A DNA stretch of 13,854 bases. It comes from an uncultured Eubacteriales bacterium (GTDB taxonomy: Bacteria; Bacillota; Clostridia; Oscillospirales; Oscillospiraceae). The notes beneath the pieces are model-generated. The model saw only the letters and a list, made by a program, of their open reading frames with translations, was not told the origin of the DNA and did not search any database. The stretch covers positions 1 through 13,854 of the forward strand of contig CATJWA010000173.1 in NCBI GenBank assembly GCA_949744025.1, written 5' to 3'. A program made the translations under genes and the position numbers. Numbering within the stretch: position 1 is the first letter of the stretch; every line of letters begins with the position of its first letter. Below are positions 6,217-12,860 of this stretch, piece after piece.

Positions 6217-7722
6217 TTACTTTTTACTTCTCCTGAGCGTGACGGACCTGCCGGGGGCTCCGACCTGAACGGTGGTTACGCCCGGCAGCCTGTCCAGCTC
6301 GCTTATGAGCTCGAGTATGGGCATATCCACGCCGCTGAAGCTGCGCCAGGGCCTTTCGCGGGTGGCCTCGCGCATGACGTCGATTTCCTTTGTGCCGTTC
6401 ATTATGTAGCGCAGGAGGAATTCCTCGTCGGAGAGATTGTCGCCGAACTGCTTTCTGAACTCGGCCAACGGCATTTCCTGAGCCGCCTCCTGAGCCCTTG
6501 TGCGCGCCTCGATTTCCTTTGCCCGGGGCAGGCTGAGGAAATAGTCCCTGAGGTTCGGGTCCATATCGAGATAACCGGAGTCCTCGCTGTAATTGCCCAT
6601 TGCGAACTGAATAAACTCGTCGATAACCACCTTGTAGCGCTCGCCCAGCGCCACGTTTATGGCTGCCTGCGTGCAGACGAACTGGGAATAGGGCGTTATC
6701 ATTATGGGCTCGCCCGTCTCCGCGCAGATGCGCACGCACTCGTCCTCAACCTCGGAAACCCTGTCCTCAATGTGCAGCTCCCTGAGCTGGTGCGTCATGT
6801 TGGAGATGACGCCGCCGGGGACGCGGTGGATGTACTGCGCGACGTTGTAGCGCGTCGGGCCGAAGGTGGGCATTCCGGCTTCCTTAGCCATGGCGTAGAG
6901 CTTTTTTGAAGCGTACTTGAGGCGGTCGATATCAAGATTAACGTCGAAGCCGAGGGCCCTTGCGTTTTCGACCACGTTGAACACGGACGGCTGCGCGGTG
7001 CCGTCGGACAGCGGCGGCAGCGCGACGTGGAAGGTGTCGCAGCCAAGCTTCATTGCCTCGACATAGCAGGCGTCCGCAAGACCCGTGGTGCAGTGGCCGT
7101 GTATCTCGTTGGGCAGGCCGTTGTTGTTCTCGAGCATTATCCTGAATACCCTGCGAACATTCTCAACGTCCAAAAGCCCGCCGGCGTCCTTGAGATAGAT
7201 TACGTCCGCGCCGTAATCGACAAACATCTTTGTCTTTTCCGCAAAGTGCTCGTCACTGTACCTCGGCGCTGTGTAGTAGGCCAGCGCGAAAGCCACCTCG
7301 AGGCCGAGGCTTTTGCAGAAGGGGACAAAGGTGTCGTAGTGCTTGTGTCCCATCACGTCGCCGCTTATCTGCACACGCTGCAGCGCGCCGTATTCCACAA
7401 GCTTTCTCATGAAAAGCTCCACGGCCTCGCGGTTGTAGTTTACAACATCGAAGGGCCAGAGAGACGGCTGAAGCATACAGCCCTTTTTGGTGTTCGGCGC
7501 TTTTTCGCCGAACATGCGCACCATCGCCCAGGGGTCTTCCTTCAGGTCCCTTACAATCTTCTTGAACTGAAGCTGCATTATGGGGCTGCATATCGCGCTG
7601 AAGCCGGATTTGTCTATTTCAGGCAGGAGAACCTCCATCATTCCTACCGGCATGCCTGCCGCCCAGTTGCTCTGCGAGCCGTCGCGGGTTGTGGTATCAA
7701 TGAAGCTTAGGGTTTTTCCCAA
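6217..7722 (-). CDS. Carboxyltransferase subunit, pyruvate/oxaloacetate (HMGL-like) type
   Basis: A 501-residue TIM-barrel carboxyltransferase related to OadA and PycB. Seen: DTTTRDGSQS (9-18, metal/substrate Asp and Arg), the lysine expected to be carbamylated, Lys178, in IYLKDAGG, the metal His pair His208 and His210 in IHGHCTTG, SDGTAQPS (239-246) and the HRVPGG segment (about 299-304). There is no C-terminal biotinyl domain; that is the separate gene downstream. The sequence is divergent around the substrate site (for example CSPIMQLQFKK where OadA has a GGATF-like stretch), so the 2-oxo acid may not be pyruvate or oxaloacetate. The start chosen is TTG 7722, with CGGAGG nine bases upstream; the longer frame to ATG 7818 has an unnatural Arg/Cys-rich leader and runs through a hairpin. 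First gene of the unit, opposite the LysR regulator. Confidence 0.9.
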   Translation of the reverse strand: MGKTLSFIDTTTRDGSQSNWAAGMPVGMMEVLLPEIDKSGFSAICSPIMQLQFKKIVRDLKEDPWAMVRMFGEKAPNTKKGCMLQPSLWPFDVVNYNREAVELFMRKLVEYGALQRVQISGDVMGHKHYDTFVPFCKSLGLEVAFALAYYTAPRYSDEHFAEKTKMFVDYGADVIYLKDAGGLLDVENVRRVFRIMLENNNGLPNEIHGHCTTGLADACYVEAMKLGCDTFHVALPPLSDGTAQPSVFNVVENARALGFDVNLDIDRLKYASKKLYAMAKEAGMPTFGPTRYNVAQYIHRVPGGVISNMTHQLRELHIEDRVSEVEDECVRICAETGEPIMITPYSQFVCTQAAINVALGERYKVVIDEFIQFAMGNYSEDSGYLDMDPNLRDYFLSLPRAKEIEARTRAQEAAQEMPLAEFRKQFGDNLSDEEFLLRYIMNGTKEIDVMREATRERPWRSFSGVDMPILELISELDRLPGVTTVQVGAPGRSVTLRRSKK

Positions 7723-7749
7723 TTTACTGCACCTCCGTTTTGAATGCCG

Positions 7750-7780
7750 GGCGCCCTGCCTGCGGCCGAAGGCGGGCGCC
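7750..7780 (-). promoter_or_regulatory. Leader hairpin before the carboxyltransferase gene
   Basis: An 11-bp GC-rich stem (7750-7756 with 7774-7780, one bulge, then 7758-7761 with 7770-7773) and an 8-base loop lies about 20 bases ahead of the ribosome binding site. No T run follows it on the minus strand, so it is not an obvious terminator. It could shape translation or mRNA stability. Confidence 0.45.
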
Positions 7781-7816
7781 GCGCACAATGGATAAGTTTC
7801 CATGGAATTAGTACTC

Positions 7817-7845
7817 ATAATATTTCATTTCCCCCGTTTTTTGTA
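7817..7845 (-). promoter_or_regulatory. Candidate activator-dependent promoter of the carboxylase genes
   Basis: On the minus strand a TATTAT (7822-7817) has only a poor -35 (TACAAA, 7845-7840) at 17 bases. A good -10 with a weak -35 is what a LysR-activated promoter often shows. It would give a leader of about 90 bases and would exclude the ATG at 7818 as a start. This is a tentative call. Confidence 0.35.
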
Positions 7846-8032
7846 TTTCTGATTTGGGACAGCCGTTGCCAAATGCGCAACCCCGGGGGAATGTTTTTGC
7901 CGTCCAAAATACGGGCGAGTTCATAAAAAGCCTGTATTTTCAAGGCGTTCAGGGTACGCGCCCGGCTTGCGCAATGCCGGAGCGCGCGGCGGGACCGCTG
8001 CGGCAGGGTATATACGTAGCCATTTTTTTGCT
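7846..8032. promoter_or_regulatory. Divergent intergenic region with LysR-type operator candidate
   Basis: This is the middle of the 397-base gap between the carboxyltransferase and the LysR gene. An inverted repeat of AAAATAC (7906-7912) and GTATTTT (7934-7940), extended by GG/CC inside, is centred at about 7923, roughly 110 bases upstream of the regulator's -35 and 80 upstream of the weak carboxylase -35. The rest is GC-rich and shows no gene; the short minus-strand frame through here has no ribosome binding site. Confidence 0.4.
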
Positions 8033-8061
8033 TTGACAAATACGGCGATTTACTCTATTGT
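8033..8061 (+). promoter_or_regulatory. Promoter of the LysR-type regulator
   Basis: TTGACA (8033-8038), a 17-base spacer and TATTGT (8056-8061, 4 of 6) face the regulator. Transcription would start near 8068, about 50 bases ahead of the ATG at 8120. Confidence 0.65.
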
Positions 8062-8119
8062 TATTTGTATGGCAAAATGGAAGGAGAGACTGAATTTTTT
8101 TCGGGAAGGGGCGCCTGCA

Positions 8120-9013
8120 ATGGATATAAATAAGATAAAAACCTTTGTGGTTGCCGCGGAGAGCAGCTCATATTACGACGCGGCGGACAAGCTGTTCACC
8201 TCCGCCACAACTGTTTCAAAGCATATCCATACGCTTGAGCTTGAATGGGACATGCCGCTTTTTGAACGTCTGCCCAAGGGAGTCAGGCTGACGGCGTTCG
8301 GCAGGGCCGCGCTGCCGCGGGCGCGAAAGATTTTAGATGAATATGAGGAAATTGTAAAAATACCGGCGGGGCCTGAGGCATCCTCTCTGCGGATTTACTC
8401 AATACCGAACCAGAGCGATTTCAGAATAGGAGATTTTCTGTCCGAGTTTGCAAAGGAGCGCGGCGACATAACCATTTCGCTGAAGGACTGCCACGGAGGC
8501 TATATAATAAAAGCGCTGGAGGACGGCGAGTGTGAGCTGGCAATAGGCGGGCTGTCCTTTCTCAATCTGCGGCGGGTGGAGGTTTCCTCGATAAAGAAAA
8601 GTCCCGCCGGCGTACTGGTGTCAACAAAGCACCGTCTTGCGGGCAGGGAGTCTGTGTCGATAAGGGAAGTTGCCGACGAGACCTTTGTATTTTTAGCTCC
8701 CGAGACGGGTGTTTATCAGCACGACATAGACTTTTGCAGGTCTCACGGAGTGGAGCCGAAAATACTTGCCACCAGAACGCGGGAGGCAAGCCTTGTGGAC
8801 TTCGTTGAGCAGGACCGGGCCGTGGCGCTGTTCCGTCAGGTGAGTGCGCGGCTGTTCCCTAACAGGGAGGTTGTATATATCCCGCTTGTTGAGGAGCTTT
8901 ACATGGACGTAGGGCTTGTACGGGTGCGGAATAAGCCCCTGTCGCCCCAGGCGACGGCACTGTGGAATTTTTCCGAGAGGAGAAGAAAGGCGAGAGAGAA
9001 ACAAAGCAGATAA
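8120..9013 (+). CDS. LysR-type transcriptional regulator
   Basis: A 297-residue regulator of normal LysR length. The winged helix-turn-helix spans about residues 1-62 (MDINKIKTFVVAAESSSYYD, AADKLFTSATTVSKHIHTLE, PLFER, GVRLTAFG), followed by a linker helix and a substrate-binding domain from about 90 that should sense a small effector. It is transcribed away from the carboxylase/symporter genes, the standard layout for a LysR protein that regulates its neighbour, so the effector may be that pathway's substrate. The start at ATG 8120 has GGGAAGGGG eight bases upstream. The in-frame ATG at 8069 lies at the predicted transcription start and has no ribosome binding site. The C-terminus is basic (RRRKAREKQSR). 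Confidence 0.92.
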   Translation: MDINKIKTFVVAAESSSYYDAADKLFTSATTVSKHIHTLELEWDMPLFERLPKGVRLTAFGRAALPRARKILDEYEEIVKIPAGPEASSLRIYSIPNQSDFRIGDFLSEFAKERGDITISLKDCHGGYIIKALEDGECELAIGGLSFLNLRRVEVSSIKKSPAGVLVSTKHRLAGRESVSIREVADETFVFLAPETGVYQHDIDFCRSHGVEPKILATRTREASLVDFVEQDRAVALFRQVSARLFPNREVVYIPLVEELYMDVGLVRVRNKPLSPQATALWNFSERRRKAREKQSR

Positions 9014-9021
9014 CGAAAAGG

Positions 9022-9063
9022 ACGGCAGGAGGCGGCTGCTTTGACTGCCCCCTGCTGTTCTTA
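9022..9063 (+). terminator. Terminator of the LysR gene
   Basis: A 12-bp stem with one mismatch and one G-U pair (9022-9033 with 9047-9058) and a 13-base loop is followed by TTCTTAT. It begins 9 bases after the regulator's stop. The T tract is modest. Confidence 0.6.
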
Positions 9064-9174
9064 TATATGCCGCTCGGCTATCCTTCCGTTCTCACGGATG
9101 GCTTTGATGATGCGTGCATGATGCGGCTTGAACAGTTTCCTTTGAGCCGCCGGCCGCCCCTCACCAGCCGCGCC

Positions 9175-9219
9175 GCGCTTGGGAGCAAAGAAATTTTTCT
9201 TTGCTCCCAAGCGCTTTTG
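9175..9219. terminator. Strong hairpin terminator, overlapping the next promoter
   Basis: A perfect 19-bp inverted repeat (9175-9193 with 9196-9214, 2-base loop) followed by TTTTG. It insulates the salvage operon from the regulator gene upstream. Its 3' arm also supplies the -35 area of the promoter at 9201-9228. Confidence 0.8.
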
Positions 9220-9228
9220 TGGTATTAT
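9201..9228 (+). promoter_or_regulatory. Extended -10 promoter of the salvage operon
   Basis: TGG followed by TATTAT (9223-9228) makes an extended -10 element; the -35 (TTGCTC, 9201-9206, spacer 16) is poor and lies in the terminator's 3' arm. It would start transcription near 9235, about 30 bases ahead of the nitroreductase gene. Confidence 0.6.
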
Positions 9229-9265
9229 AGGTGTAGAAAAAATTACAATTATGGGAGGTGCGGGC

Positions 9266-9769
9266 ATGGACGAGATAATGCGCCGCAGGTCAACTCGCCG
9301 GTTTCAGGCGCGCGGCGTAGAGCCGGAAAAGACGGAGCGGCTCCTGCGCGCGGCGATGCAGTCGCCCACGGGGCGCAACGCGCAGGACTGGGAGTTCCTT
9401 GTCGTCACGGACGAGCAGACGCGCCGGGCCGTTTCGCAAATGAGCGAATACGCCGTGTGCGCGAAAAACGCGCCGCAGCTTATCGTGGTGCTGGCCAATC
9501 TTGAGCGCGCTGTGCAGGGCTACCCTCTGTGGAGCTGCGACATGGGCGCGGTGTGCCAGACCATACTTCTTCAGGCCGAGCATGACAGCCTCGGCGCGGT
9601 CTGGCTCGCGGCCTGGCCGCACGAGGGGCGTGTGCAGTACATGCGCGAGCTGTTCAGCCTGCCGGAGCATATTGTGCCCTACGCGGTTATCGCCCTGGGC
9701 TACAAGCTCGGCGAAAAGCCCTTTGAGGACCGCTATGACGCCGGCAAGGTTCATTGGGAGAAATATTAA
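9266..9769 (+). CDS. Nitroreductase-family flavoprotein, small form
   Basis: A 167-residue member of the FMN-dependent nitroreductase superfamily, at the short end of the family range. The FMN-phosphate loop is seen as MRRRSTRRF (5-13), the SPTGRNAQDWEF stretch (about 32-43) is the second FMN contact, and the DSLGAVWLA region (about 109-117) matches the usual GLG-x-W segment. The real substrate is unknown; family members reduce nitro compounds, quinones or enones with NAD(P)H. It is first in the operon with mtnA, the phosphorylase-deaminase fusion and the aldolase, 15 bases ahead of mtnA, so a role in the same salvage pathway is possible but not shown. Start at ATG 9266 with GGGAGG seven bases upstream; the in-frame ATG 9251 overlaps that site and was rejected. 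Confidence 0.88.
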   Translation: MDEIMRRRSTRRFQARGVEPEKTERLLRAAMQSPTGRNAQDWEFLVVTDEQTRRAVSQMSEYAVCAKNAPQLIVVLANLERAVQGYPLWSCDMGAVCQTILLQAEHDSLGAVWLAAWPHEGRVQYMRELFSLPEHIVPYAVIALGYKLGEKPFEDRYDAGKVHWEKY

Positions 9770-9784
9770 AGGAGGAGCCTTACT

Positions 9785-10834
9785 ATGCAGCAGATAGACC
9801 ATATCCGCTTAAGCCCCGACGGCGACAGGCTTGTAATACTCGACCAGAGCCTCCTGCCGGGGGAGGCGCGGTACATAGAGCTGTCAACGGCCGGGGAGAT
9901 GTACGAGGCGATAAAGAGCCTGCGCGTGCGCGGCGCGCCGGCCATAGGCATCTTCGCGGGCTTTGCCATGTACGTGCTCTCGCGCGGTATGTCCAAGGAA
10001 AACTGCGCAGAATTTGAGCGTGAGTTTTTTGAAAAGTCGGCCTATCTCAACTCCTCGCGGCCCACGGCGGTGAATTTAAGCTGGGCCCTGCGGAGGATGG
10101 AGAGCGCTGTCCGTCAGGGCGCGGAGCTTTCCGCGGCCGCGCTGGAGGCGCGTCTGCTTGCCGAGGCGCAGGCCATACTGGACGAGGACATAGCCATGTG
10201 CCGGAGCATAAGCGAGCACGGCCTGTCGCTTTTAAACCCCGGCGACGGCGTGCTCACCCACTGCAACGCCGGCCCCATGGCCACCTCGCGCTACGGCACG
10301 GCCATAGGCCCGCTGATACTCGGCGCGGAGCGGGGAATACCCTTGCGCGCCTTCGCCGACGAAACGCGCCCGCTTTTGCAGGGCGCGAGGCTCACCAGCT
10401 ACGAGCTGCAAAACGCCGGCGTGGACGTGACGCTCATCTGCGACAACATGGCCTCGATGGTGATGAAAAACGGCTGGGTGCAGTTCTGCTTTGTCGGCTG
10501 CGACCGCGTGGCCGCCAACGGCGACACGGCCAACAAGATAGGCACCTCCGGCGTGGCTATTCTGGCAAAGCATTACGGCATACCGTTTTACGTGCTCGGC
10601 CCCACCTCTACCATAGACCTTGACTGTCCCAGCGGCGCTCAGATTGAAATTGAGCAGCGCGACGGTGAGGAGATACGCTCGCTGTGGTACTCCCGCCCCA
10701 TGGCCCCCGAGGGCGTTCGCTGCTACAACCCCGCCTTCGACGTGACCAACCATGAGCTCATAAGCGGAATCATCACGGAAAAGGGAATCTGCCGGCCGCC
10801 TTACACAAGGAGCCTTGCGGCGCTTTTCAAATAA
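9785..10834 (+). CDS. mtnA: S-methyl-5-thioribose-1-phosphate isomerase
   Basis: A 349-residue cytoplasmic aldose-ketose isomerase that turns 5-methylthioribose-1-phosphate (or 5-deoxyribose-1-phosphate) into the ribulose-1-phosphate form. It has the RGAPAIG signature at 49-55, the catalytic Cys160 in LTHCNAG and the catalytic Asp240 in GCDRVAANGD, at the same residue numbers as in the Bacillus subtilis enzyme. The adjoining NGDTANKIGT stretch is typical of the family and separates it from eIF2B-like regulators. GGAGG stands ahead of ATG 9785. It lies between the nitroreductase and the phosphorylase-deaminase fusion, whose product is its substrate. No mtnK, mtnW or mtnD is present here, so the route downstream is through the aldolase rather than the full methionine salvage pathway. 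Confidence 0.95.
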   Translation: MQQIDHIRLSPDGDRLVILDQSLLPGEARYIELSTAGEMYEAIKSLRVRGAPAIGIFAGFAMYVLSRGMSKENCAEFEREFFEKSAYLNSSRPTAVNLSWALRRMESAVRQGAELSAAALEARLLAEAQAILDEDIAMCRSISEHGLSLLNPGDGVLTHCNAGPMATSRYGTAIGPLILGAERGIPLRAFADETRPLLQGARLTSYELQNAGVDVTLICDNMASMVMKNGWVQFCFVGCDRVAANGDTANKIGTSGVAILAKHYGIPFYVLGPTSTIDLDCPSGAQIEIEQRDGEEIRSLWYSRPMAPEGVRCYNPAFDVTNHELISGIITEKGICRPPYTRSLAALFK

Positions 10835-10853
10835 CATAAAGGAGGAAAACAAA

Positions 10854-12860
10854 ATGTCAATAAAGGAATCCCCCTCGGCGTGCATTGCCGCCGACGAGAG
10901 CAATATAGCGAAGGTCGTGCTTTTCCCCGGCGACCCGCTCAGGGCCAAAACCGTGGCCGAAACCTATCTTGAAAATCCGGTGCTTTTCAACACGGTGCGC
11001 AATATGCTCGGCTATACGGGCGTGTATAAGGGCAAGCGCGTATCCGTCATGGGCAGCGGCATGGGCATACCCTCCGCCACGCTGTACGCCCACGAGCTGT
11101 ACAGCTTTTACGGCGTGGAGGCCATAATCCGCATAGGCAGCGCCGGAGGCGTGGCGGAGGATGTTCGCCTGCGCGATTTGGTAGTGGCGATGACGGCCTC
11201 GACCAACTCCAATTTCAGCGCGCAGTACGGCTTCCCCGGCATATTAGCGCCGCAGGCAGACTATGAGATGCTCCGCACCGCCGTCGCCGCGGCGGAGAAG
11301 CTGAACGTAAACGCCCGCGTCGGCCAGGTGTTCACCGCTGACATGTTCTACAACGCCAACGATAAGGCCGGCGAGCTGTACAGGCGCTTCGGCGTGCTCG
11401 CGCTGGAGATGGAGACCGCGGGACTTTACTGGGAGGCGATGCACCTGCGTAAGCGCGCCCTGTCCCTGCTGTCGATATCCGACCACATCTTCACCGGCGA
11501 GGCCCTGACCGCCGCCGAGCGCCAGGACAGCTTCAGAGAGATGATGGAGGTTGCGCTTGAAACGGCGTATGCTTTCGCGTATGGGAGGCGTGGCGAAATG
11601 ATAAGATTTTTCAACGGCCGCGTGCTTAGCATGAACAACGGCGTGGATATAAGCACCGACGAGGTCTGGACCGACGGCGATAAAATAAGCTACGTCGGCC
11701 CCCCACGCGCGGACATGCCGGAGTTTGAGCGGCAGATTGACCTTCGCGGCGGCCTGCTCATGCCGGGCTTTAAGAACGCTCACGCGCACACGGCCATGAC
11801 CTTCCTGCGCTCGTATGCCGACGGCCTGCCGCTGCAAACCTGGCTTTTTGACAGGGTCTTTCCCATGGAGGGCAAGCTCACGCCCGAGGACATCTACGAC
11901 TTCACCACCCTCGGCATATTAGAGTACCTCACAAGCGGCATAACCGCCAGCTTTGACATGTACTATATGCGCGCGCCCTACGTCCAGGCCAACCTTGACT
12001 GCGGCTTCCGCACCTGCATCTGCGGCGGCAGCGCGGCCTATCAGCTCATCTCCGACGAATACAAAAGGTACAATAACGCCGGCCCTCTGATAAGCTACAT
12101 ACCTGGAATACACGCGGAATATACGACCTCCGAGGAGGAATTTCAGGCCGCCGCCCAGCTCTGCCGCGAGACGCGCTCCCCCTGCTTTGCCCACAACTCC
12201 GAGACCGAGAAGGAGGTAGCCGAGTGCCGCGCCCGCCGCGGCGGACTGAGCCCCACACAGTTTATGGAGAGCCTCGGCCTTTTCGATTACGGCGGCGGCG
12301 GCTTCCACTGTGTCTGGCTGGACGATGAGGATATCGGTATTTTCAAAAAACGCGGCCTCTGGGCCGTAACCTGCCCGGGCTCGAACGCGAAGCTTGCCAG
12401 CGGAATTATGCCCCTGCAAAGGTACATGGACGCGGGGCTCAACCTCGCCATAGGCACCGACGGGGCCTCGAGCAACAACGCGCTGGACATGTTCCGGGAA
12501 ATGTACCTTGCCTGCGTGCTGCAAAAGCTCAAAACGGGCGACGCCTCCGCCGCCCCGGCGGACGGCATACTGCGCATGGCCTGCTCCGGCGGCGCGCTGG
12601 CCATGGGCCTGACGGACTGCGACTGCATAGCCGAGGGCAAGCAGGCGGACATGATAGTCATAGACCTTTCCCGCCCCAACATGCGCCCGCTCAACGACAC
12701 GGCGAAAAACCTCGTCTACAGCGGCTCGAAGGAGAATGTGCGCCTGACGATGGTGGCCGGCCGTGTGCTGTACGAAAACGGGGAATTTCTCGTCGGCGGC
12801 GACCTCGGCGCGCTGTATGAGCGCTGCGAAAAGCGCGTGGAGAGGATGGCGGGCCAATGA
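10854..12860 (+). CDS. deoD: Fused DeoD-type purine nucleoside phosphorylase and MTA/adenosine-type deaminase
   Basis: A 668-residue two-enzyme protein. Residues 1-243 are a complete DeoD-type phosphorylase: GDPLRAK (26-32, phosphate), GSGMGIPS (67-74), RIGSAGG (93-99), EMETAGLY (185-192), the catalytic Asp210 in SISDH and Arg223. Residues 249-668 are an amidohydrolase of the SsnA/MtaD group (deaminates methylthioadenosine, adenosylhomocysteine, 5'-deoxyadenosine or adenosine): metal ligands His310, His312, His447 and Asp536, substrate His420, catalytic Glu450 and His485. Both active sites look intact. The likely sequence is deamination to the inosine analogue, then phosphorolysis to hypoxanthine and the pentose-1-phosphate used by MtnA. 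The DeoD residue that contacts the ribose 5'-OH (His4 in E. coli) is Cys10 here, which fits a 5'-modified substrate. Start ATG 10854 has AAAGGAGG upstream. An in-frame ATG at 11598 with its own ribosome binding site sits at the domain joint. The stop overlaps the aldolase start. Confidence 0.93.
   Translation: MSIKESPSACIAADESNIAKVVLFPGDPLRAKTVAETYLENPVLFNTVRNMLGYTGVYKGKRVSVMGSGMGIPSATLYAHELYSFYGVEAIIRIGSAGGVAEDVRLRDLVVAMTASTNSNFSAQYGFPGILAPQADYEMLRTAVAAAEKLNVNARVGQVFTADMFYNANDKAGELYRRFGVLALEMETAGLYWEAMHLRKRALSLLSISDHIFTGEALTAAERQDSFREMMEVALETAYAFAYGRRGEMIRFFNGRVLSMNNGVDISTDEVWTDGDKISYVGPPRADMPEFERQIDLRGGLLMPGFKNAHAHTAMTFLRSYADGLPLQTWLFDRVFPMEGKLTPEDIYDFTTLGILEYLTSGITASFDMYYMRAPYVQANLDCGFRTCICGGSAAYQLISDEYKRYNNAGPLISYIPGIHAEYTTSEEEFQAAAQLCRETRSPCFAHNSETEKEVAECRARRGGLSPTQFMESLGLFDYGGGGFHCVWLDDEDIGIFKKRGLWAVTCPGSNAKLASGIMPLQRYMDAGLNLAIGTDGASSNNALDMFREMYLACVLQKLKTGDASAAPADGILRMACSGGALAMGLTDCDCIAEGKQADMIVIDLSRPNMRPLNDTAKNLVYSGSKENVRLTMVAGRVLYENGEFLVGGDLGALYERCEKRVERMAGQ
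11583..11600 (+). promoter_or_regulatory. Internal ribosome binding site and start at the fusion joint
   Basis: GGGAGG (11583-11588) lies nine bases ahead of an in-frame ATG (11598, Met249) exactly where the deaminase domain begins (MIRFFNGRV). It could allow separate synthesis of a 420-residue deaminase, or be a relic from before the two genes fused. Confidence 0.55.

Noticed and set aside
7723..7818. Longer carboxyltransferase start at ATG 7818
   Set aside because: The added 32 residues are Arg/Cys-rich and unlike the family, run through a hairpin and the ribosome binding site, and the ATG falls in a candidate -10.
7815..8039. Minus-strand 74-residue frame in the divergent gap
   Set aside because: No ribosome binding site, it crosses the regulatory region, and it has no family resemblance.
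7967..8119. Longer LysR starts (7967 or ATG 8069)
   Set aside because: 7967 precedes the promoter; 8069 coincides with the predicted transcription start and lacks a ribosome binding site, while 8120 has one and matches the family start.
9014..9265. SAM- or purine-type riboswitch ahead of the salvage operon
   Set aside because: The predicted transcription start near 9235 leaves only about 30 bases of leader, and the upstream stretch shows two simple terminators rather than a recognisable aptamer core.
10835..10853. Possible separate promoter before the fusion gene
   Set aside because: Only 19 bases, fully used by the ribosome binding site; the genes are clearly co-transcribed.
10232..12857. 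Several long minus-strand frames across mtnA and the fusion gene
   Set aside because: High GC keeps stop codons rare on the opposite strand; these frames are His/Gly/Val-rich shadows without ribosome binding sites.
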